From Galerina marginata (taxonomy: Eukaryota > Basidiomycota > Agaricomycetes > Agaricales > Galerinaceae), in NCBI GenBank assembly GCA_023014335.1, contig JAECYW010000017.1:682001-746000 (forward strand): DNA of 64,000 nucleotides, given 5' to 3'. The translations under genes and the position numbers were made by a program. Each line of letters starts with the position of its first letter. Position 1 is the stretch's first letter. Shown in pieces: positions 47,292 to 59,500 of the stretch. The notes beneath the pieces are model-generated. The model made no database searches. It was not told the origin of the DNA and saw only the letters and a program-made list of their open reading frames with translations.

Positions 47292-48906
47292 ATGGCATCG
47301 GATGCTGCTGTCAAGGCGCTCATCGAAGGGTTATATGGAGTGGCCTTGGTTACGGTATGTTTACTTTTCGTGATTGAAAACTTCTGAAATCCTGATCTCA
47401 TTTGTCAATCATCAGCAGGGTGAAGGTTAGTGGCCATTTATTTGCCTTCGCAAAGTACCATAATTAATCCAACCTTGGAACATTTGTCCAGTTTCCGCTG
47501 CCGCTTTGTGGGCATACGACTATTTTCTTACACTGGGGATGGAAATTGAGCTGGTGTGGACTACGAAGTGGAATATCATCAAAGTATTATTCCTCGTGCA
47601 GAGGTACTTACCCCTCATCGACACCTGTATTCTAACGCTCTACCGTGAGTTCACAGTTAGTCGCTTGGGCTCCAGACTCGCTTACTAGATTCCACTTTGG
47701 CTAGGCGACCTGATGCCTCAAACAGAGCGTAATTGCTCCCGTCTTGAAACAACCACAGGGTGTCAGTGTCCGTCTTATGTTAATGGTGGAAAATACGATT
47801 GATCGTTTGTCCCAGTCATGTATGTCACTGGCTATGCCGTCGCCGAAAGTGTGTAATAGCAGACCATCTATAAGATATGCTTTGTGCTAAACACCAAGGT
47901 TTTTCAGTCCTTCTCAGCCTGCGAGTTTGGGCAGTATGGAACCGGAGCAAAGCACTAGCCTTCCTGTTGCCAATAGCTTTTATCGTGATATGGAGTCCAG
48001 CATTTATTTTTATGTATTATTTCACCCTATCCCTAAAATGTGAGTGGCCTATATATTCTCCCTTTCTGGCTGACGTTTATTGCTTGCTACTTGTAGTTTC
48101 TCCGGCACCTCCATATCCCGGCGCCAGAGGCTGCTTTATAATTTTTGCGAAAGATTACGTGAAATGGTGTTGGACATCTCTCATAATCTGGAATTCTCGT
48201 GAGTTCAACTTCGCAACTCATCCGAAACGACGAACTGAAAATGTGTCAGTCACGCTATCTCTTATGTTGATCCCTGGGGTGCGATTGTGTCAGTTCCTCG
48301 TGTTTCCTGAGACCGCCATACCATTTATTGATATATGCTGCCATTAGATCAGTCTAGACTGAAGTCAAGTCTTACCATGGTCGTTTATCGCGACGGTATG
48401 TTTTGCTCTTGGATTACAGGCATCACCTACAGCAATTACTGACTCGTTGATAGGCACTTTTTACTTCGTGTACCTCTTTGGTAAGCGTAGTCTGTCAGTT
48501 CTAGGTCGGCCTAATCTCACTGCCAAAAAGTCCTATCTCTCCTCAATATTATTCTTTCCGTGGTTCTTACAGTGAGTTTCGCGACACGAACCCTCTATGC
48601 TTTGCCTTACCTATTTATTACCTCAGCCCAACAAAAAATTTGTTCTCAGTTCGTAAGTACTCTTTCACTTACTTTGAAAAGATTTTGGAAGGAATGTTTC
48701 TGTTCTCTGTCAGGTTAGAGCGGTGCCTACACGCAGTGCTTGCAAGCCGGGTCATTCTACACATGCGCGATCACGCAAGAAACTCAGACGAGTGGGAGTT
48801 AACTGGGCTGTCAGCAGGGTTCGCAGGAGGTGGTGACACAAACACCACCACAATAGCATCGCAAGTCAATCGTCGACAAAATTTTAAAACTAGAGATCTC
48901 GAATAA
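47292..48906 (+). CDS. DUF6533 multi-pass membrane protein, copy 2
   Basis: Paralogue of the gene at 39131-40807, in inverted orientation. Start MASDAAVKALIEGLYGVALVT; after two short introns comes VSAAALWAYDYFLTLGMEIELVWTTKWNIIKVLFLVQRYLPLIDTCILTLY. Later blocks are LRVWAVWNRSKALAFLLPIAFIVIWSPAFIFMYYF, RGCFIIFAKDY and LERCLHAVLASRVILHMRDHARN. It ends NRRQNFKTRDLE. The exon between about 47690 and 47870 is unclear. The shared DUF6533 core and the same C-terminal helix motif make the family call firm; function is unknown. Confidence 0.8.
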
Positions 48907-49027
48907 CTTGCAGACCGAGCTTAGGTTTATATTTAATTTTGGGGTATATAGTCTTTACATATGATTGTTTGTAAAAAATAATGGATATGGTATAGCAATG
49001 CCCGGTGACGGTCTAAACGTGAATGGG

Positions 49028-49961
49028 CTACCTTCCCTTGTAATATATATGCGAACTCGTTCCTTCCTCGGGTTCTGGCTCCATCCAAATATATAACCCA
49101 GCAAACATACACAAGGCCATGAAAAAGCTGGCCGATATGCTGACACTAAGCGGCAGACGTTCCCAAGCGAAACATAGAATCCCCATAAGAGCCAATACAA
49201 ATCCAAGTACAGTGAGGAAGATACAAAGGGCATGGCACCGGCCTAGCAGATGTGTCGGGGGATGTCCTTGAAATGGCCCGACTTGTACGAGGTGCGGATT
49301 CGTAGAGTAGATAGGTCGGCTTGGACTGAGAGGGGAAGAAATCCGTACCATGCCTGGTATGGGGTCTGTCTCGTGCTCGGAGTTTATGCTTGGTCGAGGA
49401 GCACGTTCTGCGCGCTCCGCGCCATGAAATGTGCTCATGACTGTTGGTGACTCAACGACCTTCCTTCTGCTTCGACCCAGTAGCCTGGGCTTCTTCACTC
49501 TTCGCTACTTTGAGCTTGTACCGGATCAGGTAGAACGCGGCCAGGAAGGATATTATCGCTGCCAGGTCGTCAAAGCGCAGGTCAATAGGTACTCCACTAG
49601 AATTACCGCCCAAACCAGCCCAACACACACCAGCATTTGAGTGGACCACCAAAGCGCCCATAATTCCGATATTGGCCATTTGAGAGATTGTTGAAATCGG
49701 CGTGCCATCTGACGTCGGTGCGGTTATTGTGATCATACTGGCTTCTGTAGAAGCAAAGAACGTTGTCTTCCAGGTGCAAGTTAGCGCCCCACAGTCTACC
49801 AGCAGAATCCCAAGGCTTACAATTACGCTAATGAGTTGCAGCCTGTCCATCCAAGATTCCACGAGATCGCGCATGGCTTCTCGACGATTCTTATCGTCCT
49901 CTTTGTCCTGTTCTTCCTGTGTCACTGTCTCCACGATCCATGAATGAATGAAATTGGTAAG
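49028..49961 (-). CDS. multi-pass membrane protein, C-terminal part (probably same gene as 50620-51315)
   Basis: Membrane protein of a family common in Agaricomycetes but without assigned function. It reads RREAMRDLVESWMDRLQLISVI, an intron, then TTFFASTEASMITITAPTSDG, MANIGIMGALVVHSNA, ISFLAAFYLIRYKLKVAKSEE, HLVQVGPFQGHPPTHLLGRC and two final helices (LCIFLTVLGFVLALMGILCFAW; SISASFFMALCMFAGLYIW). An extra base near 49460 splits the frame at KEG/VVESPTVMSTF. No in-frame ATG precedes WIVETVTQEEQ; the frame opens after a stop near 49975. The beginning must therefore come from an upstream exon, most likely the block at 50620-51315. Confidence 0.6.
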
Positions 49962-50619
49962 ATTCGCTTGTCAACATGCACCCACAATATCCAGTTTGAC
50001 TATCCACCTTCCATCGATCATCTCGGTATATCATGTCTTTAGGGACAGTAAATATCTGGGTATCAGCTACAGCAGATGCACACACCGTCCGGTGGCAAGG
50101 ACCCAAACACGGTTGACCGAGGATGTGCCCTGTTATAACGAAGGACGTTCATTGCGTTGACACTTAAGCGGATTTGAGGCAAGTGGAAAAGCGTCAGCTA
50201 AGGCTGGAATTGGTAGGTGGTTAGACAGGACCAGCTCCGTCATCACCGTCGAGCGCAAGGCTTCAGGCGGGGGTGAGAAGATGCAATGAATGGATATGCC
50301 CGTTCGCAGGCTAATTTTAGACCTCGTTGAGAGTAGTCCATTCAAATTACATTGGAAGTTGTACAATACTAATGACATGAACACGGGATTGGTAGCCAGT
50401 CCAAGAGGCTGAAGCCAGGACACGCATATTATCATGAACTCTGACATCCCTCCCACTACAACGATCGCTAGTTTCCAAAACATAACGCAGATTCGATCAC
50501 ATCATGGGCATAATGCAGACAAATGGGGCCGGTCCTGTGTTAGGTGTGCTGTCCTTGGGTTGTGTTTTGACGGGAGCGCTGTGGAGCGACGAGCTCAGTC
50601 CAGCAGATCTCTATGACGA

Positions 50620-51315
50620 AATAAAAGTACTTACAGAGAAGAGGCAATGAGCCATGCTTCATGACGGAATGCAGTCACAGCCTCTGAATCAGCCTCTCGG
50701 TCAGCCCTCCATGCCCGCTTTTCCAGCAGATAGGCGATATCACTGAAGGCGCGGGCGCATTCTTCGTGTGCCGGAGGATATGAGAACAGAATTTCGCGAT
50801 GTGTGAAGATGGCGTCGAGGTATTCCCCTGAGGTGGTTGGGTATTCCTGCATTTGGGATTGGATAGTTCGTAGGTACGCGCAGCCGTAGGACCGTTCGTC
50901 CGTGTTTGAGCTTGAATTTGAGCTTTCCGAGGCTGCGTCGGACTGTACATGGAGAAGGCATGAAGAGGATCAATAACTATGAAGCAGCCCAGTGCTTACT
51001 TGGTAGCTCAGATCGTCCGACATGAGCTCGTCTCGTGTGCTTAGACGATGCGGTACCACGGGGATGACGCTTTCTGTAGGTTTCTTTCTCCAAAAAGATT
51101 GAATGGGTAAGTATCCGATATGACGACTCCAGAAAATAGGCGGCATGCTCACTCTTTGGTCCATATAGGAGGCATCTAGCTTCATCGTTTGCAATAGATC
51201 ACAGAGATCCATATCGACAGAATAATGCTATAAAATAATCAGGATGGATATTAGCGTACCGATGCTGAAGAGAAAGGAGAGTGCATACGTCAGGATCCAA
51301 TGAAAGGTGCTTCAT
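50620..51315 (-). CDS. N-terminal part of the membrane protein gene (or separate hypothetical gene)
   Basis: A start at 51315 (MKHLSLDPD), then an intron to HYSVDMDLCDLLQTMKLDAS, and further exons KPTESVIPVVPHRLSTRDEL and SDAASESSNSSSNTDERSYG. It finishes with the well-formed block AFSDIAYLLEKRAWRADREA, DSEAVTAFRHEAWLIASSL before a GTAAGT donor near 50637. The soluble, acidic N-terminus and the donor at its end suit an upstream half of the protein at 49028-49961. The roughly 660 bp between them is unusually long for an intron here. If instead the exon continues past a short intron, the frame stops at 50497. Confidence 0.5.
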
Positions 51316-52102
51316 GGGTAGCGTAAGGCATGATATCCGGGTGTTGGGAGAATTGAAATGATTCAGTGACTCAAGGAGTAAGGATAGCAGGTTGGAACGC
51401 CATCTTCCCCTCGACCTGGGTTATGTAGCATTCTCTCGGAGCACAAACGTCGATCTCAGAGCACACAGTATGACGGGTTCTCGGAGTTACCTGGCCTCAT
51501 GGACAACGCATGACTCCCCCTCTTTTGCCCTGAGGGCGAGAAATAGGAGCGATCCGAGCCATTTATTGCTTCGATAAGCCTAAAAGGGACGACCAAGGCC
51601 TGGAAATAGCGAGGTGGCGTGAACGACACGTTTTTGGAGAGCCATGACATGTTGGTTGTATGCAGCCCGAATCACACTGAATGGTGTTGCATCGTTTCAG
51701 TACCATCGGATAATGCTATGAGGTGTCAAAGCCGTGCGGCGTGAACGCTAGATTTCAAGTTTCAACCCATTCCTATCATTTTGGAGCATGGAAGGGTAGG
51801 TGTTGTGGCTGCGGAAAGGGTTTGGGGTGCGGGCTTTATTCAGTTATAAATAACTTGTTAATAACTCAAGTGTCCTTCCACCAAACCCGAGAAGGCTAAT
51901 AAATTTGAATTGTTCTCATTCTATAGCTATATACTGAAGTTTCTATAGGCAAGTGATAATTCTATAGGAAAGTGATAATTTACAACATGCAAAATGTGAT
52001 ACGTCGACGTGGTGAAAGCGATAGCTAGAAGCGGTGTAGCATGAAACACATCTTGGAACCCATGAACGGAGAAAAAAAGTGGAACCAAACGCTCAACGAA
52101 TG
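51316..52102. other. intergenic
   Basis: No gene seen. Contains a 19-bp tandem duplication at 51942-51979. Confidence 0.6.
51942..51979. repeat. 19-bp tandem duplication
   Basis: TCTATAGGCAAGTGATAAT is followed immediately by TCTATAGGAAAGTGATAAT, differing at one base. Confidence 0.85.
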
Positions 52103-55100
52103 TTATTCGTCGTCCTTGTGTGTAAGATCTTCTTCAACTACACTTGGGTTCTCCTTACCCCTAGAGCTTTCGTGGCTAAAGTAACCCTCCTCATCCCCGG
52201 TGCTCCTCGAAGCCCTGCGCGTCCTTTGGCGCATGTCGGAGGTGTGGCGGCTGTTGGTCGTCTCTGAATATGGGAACGGACGGCCATTCGGGACACCATC
52301 CCCACTGAAATAGCTCCTATCGTCGTTTAATTGTTCGCCTGGCTTGTTCTGGAACTCAGCAGGAAGCATAACAGCACGGTCAATCGCAACAGGAAGCCCA
52401 CGATGTCGTCCTCGAAGCATGACAAGGCAGACAATAAGTTTCGATAGTGTGTGCATTGCCCCGGCAAACGAATAATTTTGCTACATGTTTGTCAGGACTT
52501 GCTAGATCATTTTGAGAACAAGTTTACTCACATCGGGGATTCCGAGACTCAGTCCAACTGTACCATATGCAGAGACCAATTCGAAGACTGGTTGCAGCTT
52601 ATTCAGTGTCGTGGATCGGAAAATTAAGGAAACCGAAACAAACTAATACGGAAGACATTGAACCATCCAAAATTCGTAGGGTTTTCCAGGTTGCTTCTCT
52701 AATGGGCGATACAAATCAGCATTCCAATCTCTGTATTTCCAGAGGATAGAGGATATTACCTCAATGATACAGATAACGAACAACGATAAAGCCAACCACC
52801 ACATATCTACAGCAGTTGCTGTGAGGATTGGCCAAAGTTTGACAGCGGTATAGAAACCATACCAAAAGCAAGTTGCTGTCGAGCATGCATGGCGAGATAC
52901 CGACTCCAAACGTTCATTCGAGGCCCCGAAGGTTCAAAAGTCCCCTCGTTTTCAGCATCCGGGTTGTCCGGGTTGAAGATACCAAGCGATTGCTCCTCAT
53001 ATACATTGGTGGATCGCACACTCATAGCGATCGGATCTAGCAAGAATTAGAGTATCAACAGAACAGAAAAGTATAAAAAAGTGGCAATAGCTTACAGACA
53101 CTGATGTACATCATGAACACATACATCACCTGCACCGCTGGGGCAAGAGAGGCAAGTGGCACAATCGCAAAACCAGCAGCTCTGACTGCAATTGCTTGCA
53201 TAAAACCATCCAGGACCCGCACTCCGACAGCAATCGAACTTATCGCGGGATTGTGGACGTCTAATATCAGAAAAGAAATCCAATCGATGCATCTACCCAT
53301 TTGTTCGTCAGCTAAAATGTTCTGAGGCGGTTTTAGAGATACGTACGTAAGACCTAAGACCACTGTGAAGAGAAACCAAGTCTGATGCGAAGGGAAGAGG
53401 TATATAAAGCAACGACGAGGGTGATCTAGCAGAAACTGCAGAGTTTCATGCATGCGCGAAGTGCCGCGGACAACTTTACTGAGGCACCAACTAGAAGACA
53501 CCCAATGAATCAACACACAAACGAAGAATGAGACAGTGACCTTACATCATAAAACGCAAGCTGGGTAGAATTTTTTTTGGAAAATAAGCTTAATAAAACA
53601 GTGAATGAAGGAAAATCCTCACAAAATGGGCTGTTATAGACTGAGTCAGGGACGCGAGCATCATGGAAGGAGATGTACTGACGAAGGAAGTATTCCCGGC
53701 CAAAATCAAGAAAATCATGGCAACAATCATAGGATATGCTTCTTGAAAGGGTAACATGGATTGGTCAACCAGCGAAGTACCAGTATTTGTGTAAGCCGAT
53801 ACAACTTGGAAGGCGGAGAACCTGAAAGAAATATGGTGAGATTTGGGCTCATCCTCGGTCTCGAAGATAGCTTGCGTACCACACAAAATTCAATGGCTTT
53901 ATTTGTTCATCATCAAAGACCGGAGCCCATTTCTTCAGTGACATATACGGTGCGATGATTGTAAATGCGATAAGGTGAATGGAGATGTGGTACTACAAAT
54001 ATAATCAGCAAGGGAACGTGGAATCAGAGTGTCAAAGCGGCTACTCACGCAAGGGACAATCCACAGTAACGCATTTAAAGCCCTGTATTCCACACCACCG
54101 ATCTCCTCCAGTTGATCCTTCGTTAACAGATGAAAGGCAGAATTTCTACCGACAATTGCCTCGAATGAGATGTATGGCACCTGCTTCTTGCCCACCTCCA
54201 CTCCGCCGTGACTCGGGGTTAATGATACAGTGGCAGGCATCGTCACCGTCCGTGTCAGTGTTCGTCCCACCGAAGGAAGTACCCGATTAACGACTGGAAT
54301 TGACGATGGCAAAAGGCGAAGGAAACCCGCCAAACCCACGGGTCATACTAGGTCTCAGGGCGAATACTAGCGTAAGTTTGTAGCGTTGGATGTCCTAGGC
54401 AGTGACTGTCCCAATGACGGTGTAGGGTAGAGACTGCGCCTTCCGGCTGGGAAGCAAGAGCTTGTCATGCGTGTTCTTCATTAGGATCTAAGTTGCGACT
54501 CACCTGTATCAGACAGGTTGAATTCAGCAGGTGATTCGAGAAGTATCCCATGTTCTGGTACCATATGGCTCAACCTTGCCGGTCGCTTTGGGGCAGGTGC
54601 GAATTCCACTGTTTGTGTCCGTGGAAATCGTTTCGGAGAGCCAGATGGGCTTGGTGTGACGTCCGCGACAGTCTCAAACCTGTGCATTTTTGCTACGTAT
54701 TAAATTGAATCGATGGGAAAAAAGGGCAACAGAAAGAAATAACGCGCACTGGTCGAAGTTGAATCGGACCTGGAAGGTCGACCAGGATCTGACAAACGTC
54801 TGGGGCGTCGACTTTAACGAAAAAATGAGAACATGGAGCAAAAGGGATCGAAAAGCGAGCATACATTGCATTAGTAGAGTCAATCGAGGCGGGCTGACGT
54901 GCAGGAGGTCTGGGCGAAACTGGCTTTTCACGGTCGGAGTCGTCAGGAGTGTTAGACGGGGTGGTTGGCATCGGTTTCACTTGAGGCTGTATACTCGAGA
55001 CGGATCCCTTCCGTACAGAACGAGGTCTACCCTCGGAGACCCATCCACTAGGGTTGACAAGCTTAGGCGCATCGTCCATCCGCTTGATCATATCCGGTCT

Positions 55101-55836
55101 CAGTTTTCGTGTTAAGCCTCCTTGGCCTTTCTTAGCCTCCTCTGGGACTTTCTCCTCGTCAATAACTGATAGCTGCCTGCCTGAAAAGAAAGCAATAAAC
55201 CGGTGTGGCCAAGGCTGCTGCTGCTTGATATCTTCTGCTACAATGTTTGCAACCTTCTTTGCAGCAGCAGCCTCCAGGATGTGTTCAAACTTTTTTGCTA
55301 TGAAATGCCTAGCAACTATTCAGATGACTCAAAAGAAAAGACCAGAGGAAGGCACCTGTACCTGCGCATATAAACGATGATCCATGACACGACGACCTAT
55401 AGCAACTCATAAGCATAATCTATTGCAGAAATGCAAGCCAATGCGGCTCACCGGGTTGCCTATACACATAAGGAAGAACAACAGAGCCTGCTGAAACCCA
55501 GTCAACTGGCTCAAGTTGATCGTAGCCAACCCGCAAACCATCATGGCACTAACGCAATTGAATAGCGAGTCGACATAGGATATCTTGTAGCGGCCATTGC
55601 TCGCATAGAAAATGCCCGAGAATATAAGCGGCGTAAAGGTGCTGTGATCAAAACCGGACAACTCGATTAGCATTCGTGATGAGAGAAGCCAAAAAGCTAA
55701 AGTGAATGCGCGATATTGGCCAAACTCACAAAAATAGCAGGTGTATGCGGTAGAAGTTGAGTTGACCGACAACCCACTGGAAAAGGTTCTGGTTCTGCGA
55801 CTTCGGTTGGGAGGTGTGAGAGAAGACCGAAGTCAT
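52103..55836 (-). CDS. Trk-type potassium transporter
   Basis: High-affinity potassium uptake at the plasma membrane. Start MTSVFSHTSQPKSQ at 55836, then QWVVGQLNFYRIH. The four-fold M1-P-M2 architecture is visible: IFYASNGRYKISYVDSLFNC with VCGLATINLS, FQVVSAYTNTGTSLVDQSM, VLDGFMQAIAVRAAGFAIVP, and FELVSAYGTVGLSLGIPD, the last assembled over an intron. A cytosolic loop of a few hundred residues follows the first pore unit (DEEKVPEEAKKGQGGLTRKL, then Ser/Pro-rich stretches), as in fungal Trk1. SFEAIVGRNSAFHLLTKDQL and ALLWIVP precede the second unit. The C-terminus is LSKLIVCLVMLRGRHRGLPV, AIDRAVMLP, then a Ser/Arg/Glu-rich tail. About a dozen short introns; no clear frame error. Confidence 0.93.
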
Positions 55837-56507
55837 GCCAAGCCGAGTGGGCTGCTGTCCGACGGCAAAAGACGCGGGTAAAAGGCTCGGCAGCCACGAC
55901 GATGACGATTATAAGAACACGGTCAGCGAGGTCAGGCAAGGGGGGCTTTGTGGGGTGGTAGATGTGGCGAAGGTTGGTGTAAGGTAGATGGAACAAGTCT
56001 CCAGCTTGGCTCTTGGCACTTGCGAGAACAGCGGCGGAAGCAAATTAACTGACAAGGGGAGGAAAAGGTTTCTCCATCCTTTATATATACATTCTCCACA
56101 AGCAAAATATCATTACTAGGAGAAGCGCCACGAATCTTTGAATGAAATTAGCCGAGGACCACTCCAATAACGTCACCATTCTACTTTGTCATTTCTTCCC
56201 AGTTTTGTCTTACAGAAAAATCTTTTCAGAGTCTCAGGCGAAAATCGTGAATCTGGGAAGACCTATGTACATGCCAGAGACGACGAGCAAGTCCTAACCA
56301 ATCAGAGAATAAAAAGTAGAGTACTACTACGAGGAGATGCAACAGAGAAGGAAGGGATGATGCTATACTAGAGGGAGAGACAAGAAAGGCAAAGGCATGT
56401 GAGGGAGTAGCAACATGAGTAAAAGGAGGAGGACGATACTAAGTAGATGAAGTCGATGCCAGGAGTGCGCGAAAAATAATGAAAGGATTAATGCATTGTC
56501 TAAACTA
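55837..56507. other. intergenic
   Basis: Between the start of Trk and the 3' end of eIF4G (both minus). Holds the Trk promoter, with TATATATA near 56080. No gene seen. Confidence 0.6.
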
Positions 56508-59500
56508 CTATAAGAGAGCGAGAAGCTTGTCACTATCCATGGACTTGGACTGCCAATCGCGTCCGCCGATCCTCATCCAGCTTGGAACCCTTGATCATCA
56601 ACGCGAAACAGGTGGAATGCCTTGGGGGCATCAATGGCGATATCGTCGATGATCTCTGCAATAGGGGTGAAGCCTTCCTCGAAAGCCGCAGGCGAGCACA
56701 ACTCCTTCGAGACGACAAGCTCGAAGAATTCGGATACCAGTTGAGCATCGGCTTCCTTCGATTCGACCGCCTTTGAGACGAGGCTGTCGACCAGCGTGTT
56801 GTGATGTTGAGTAGGTAGCTTGCTGAAGTAGACCTCGGCCTCCTCCAGATTCCGAACACCGAAGAACTCCTTGGTGTCTTCGCCGATCTTCTTCTTGGCC
56901 TCGGCCTCGCTCATTTCAGGAGTTTCCTCGTCATCAGAGCTGCTGCCTTCAGACTCGGCAGCAGGTGACGCCGTCTCCGTAGCCTCAGCTTCAACAGGCT
57001 TACTGCGAGGTTGGAGGACAAGACGTTTCCGTTGAGTTGGTTCAGCAGCCTAAATAGAGAAATCAGTAAATGGACTACTCCTGACATCCCAATGAGCAGT
57101 GCTTACCTTTAGCAGCTGCCTCTCCGGCTTCAGCGCTCTGTGCGCTGAGCATCGAGAACATATTGGAGTTTGAATTTGTGCGGGAAATAGATTCCCGTTT
57201 GGACTCGGTACCCTTCTTGCCAGCAAAGACACTGCTTGGACCAAACGTCATTGGTTGAGGCTTGCTGATCTTCCCGAAGTTTGAAAGATCGCCAGCCTTG
57301 GGAGGTGGCCGAGGTGGGCCTGAGCTGCCACCAGCAACAGCCCATCCGTCGGGGTTGACTTGCGGATAGTCGCCACGGTCGCCGCCACGTCTTGAACCAC
57401 CGCGAGACATGCTGATTTGTCGCTGGTAAGATTCCTTCTCTTGGGCGGCCTTCTCTTTCGCGGCCTGAATTTGTACCCGCGTAAGAAAGTATCGATCGGT
57501 TATTAGTAAAATAACGTACGTTCTCATGAATTTGGGCAATCGTCGTCGGGGCAGCGACAGCGTTACGCGAAACCCATTTACGTTCGCGAAGTTCGAGCAA
57601 ATCCTATAACACAATTGTTAGGTATGATAAACTTTCAAATATTGACACAGATAAATCACTGACCTGGAGCATGTACTGCATACGAGGGGTAACGTTTTGG
57701 CTCTTCGTCAGTTCCTTCATGCGCGAGAAATAGACATCAAGATGAGCGCGAGCTTTGGGCGTGTCGAGTATGCCTCCGACGGTCATGAGGAGCTTGCAAA
57801 GTGACTCGATCTCCTCTTCTTCTGGGTTATCCACATTCCCAAGCAGCTTCTTCACGCACTCATGCATAATACGCTCCGTAAGCATCTGCAGCTTGAACAG
57901 TTCGCCGATGAACTTGATGAGACCCAGACCCTGTCGCTTGGCCTTCTGAGCGGCGTAGTACTCCTCCGAGTACAGCACGACCTCCTCGTCCTTGCCGTCC
58001 TCCTTGGTCTTGTTGTTGGCGGCCTTCACAGCTTCGTCCTCCATCGCCTTCGACGCAGCAGCAGCAGCCGTGGCCTCCTTCGCCACCCACCCACGCTCGA
58101 AGTCCTCTTGACACCGATTGAGCAGGTACTTGCGGAACAGCTGGCCTCCAGCAATGGGCTTGCCCTCGTTGTTCTTGATGCCGTCATCTTGGACCTTGGG
58201 GCTGATCTGCTCCATCATCTTCCTGCACAGGCGCGCATACATCTCGGACCACGTAGCTTCATCCGTCGCCTTCTCGAACACCAGTCGGATGACCTGGATG
58301 AGCGTTCGCCCATCCTTCTCCTTCTCGGATTTGTTGGCCCAAGCAATGATCTGATCGGAGATGGAGTCGAACTTCTCCATGGTCAACTTGTTGAGCAGAC
58401 CCTTGACCTTGCGGTCCACCATCTCGGGAGAATCGGAATCGACTTGCAGGGCCTTCCTGTCCCAACGATTGGCGGAAGCTTGAAGGGGTACAACAGGTTC
58501 GAGATTCCCTTGCTGTTGATTCTGGTAATTATTGAAGCCAGATCCATGACCTTGCTGGCCTCCTCCGCCACCACCAGGCGCCTTGTTGTTTCTCTCCGCG
58601 CTTCTCGCCCCGCTTGCTGCGAGTTCGATCGCGAAGAGGCTGGCCACCGGGACCACCCTGGCTGACAGTCCTTGTAATAGCAGCAGGTCGATTGGGGTAC
58701 TGCATTCCACCAGGACCGGCAACCGACACAGCCCTGTTGCCGGTTGCTGACATCGCGAATCGATCTTCGCTGCTCAGCTTGCTAGCACCAGCGGTGCCGA
58801 AGTTGCCCATGCTGAAGGGGTTAATGGCGCCTTTACCGAAGGTGGCAGGCGAGAATCCGAGGCCGATGGAGCCTTGGCGGGATGGAGGGGCGGCACCCGA
58901 GCCTTGACGATGGCGGCCTGAACCGCCACGGGTTATACCGTGTGCAGACTGGTCGGCAGGCTCAAGGCCAATAGCGTCGAGAGGGGGAAGCATAGCGGGC
59001 TTCTCTTTGCAGATCGACATGAACTGCAGGAGGAATTCACGATCATATCTGTAGATAGCAGCGGTGAGAGGTTTGGTCAACAAATGTAATAACAAAAGTA
59101 AAATACCTGAATTTGCCTTCCTTCGCGCCTTGATTAAGGTCTGGGCGAGGGCTGCTGACACCTTCAGGGTACTGCACAGTCGTAATATCAGCAATGATGC
59201 GGGCGGTCGCAAGGGCGGTTTGCGAGGCTGGGATATTCGCCTGCTTCGCGCCACTGAGGTCAAGAGGACCAGGCCGTGGTCGGTGGACTCCTGGAGAAAT
59301 GGCGCCAGTGTTGATGCGCAGGATTTCCTTCGGCTTATCGTTCGAAGGAGCAGGAATTTCGATCTCCTGGGCGTCATCGACGACCTCCCCTTCCTCGGTC
59401 GTGGACTCGGATTTGCCATCAAGTTCGGGCTCCGGTTCAGCCTTGGCCTCCTCCTGCGCCTTCCTAGCAGCCTCTTCTTCCTCCAGACGAATTCTCTGCT

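Noticed and set aside
57862..58665. Plus-strand open frame of 267 codons
   Set aside because: Antisense to the eIF4G MIF4G domain, which has clear homology; no motif in the shadow frame.
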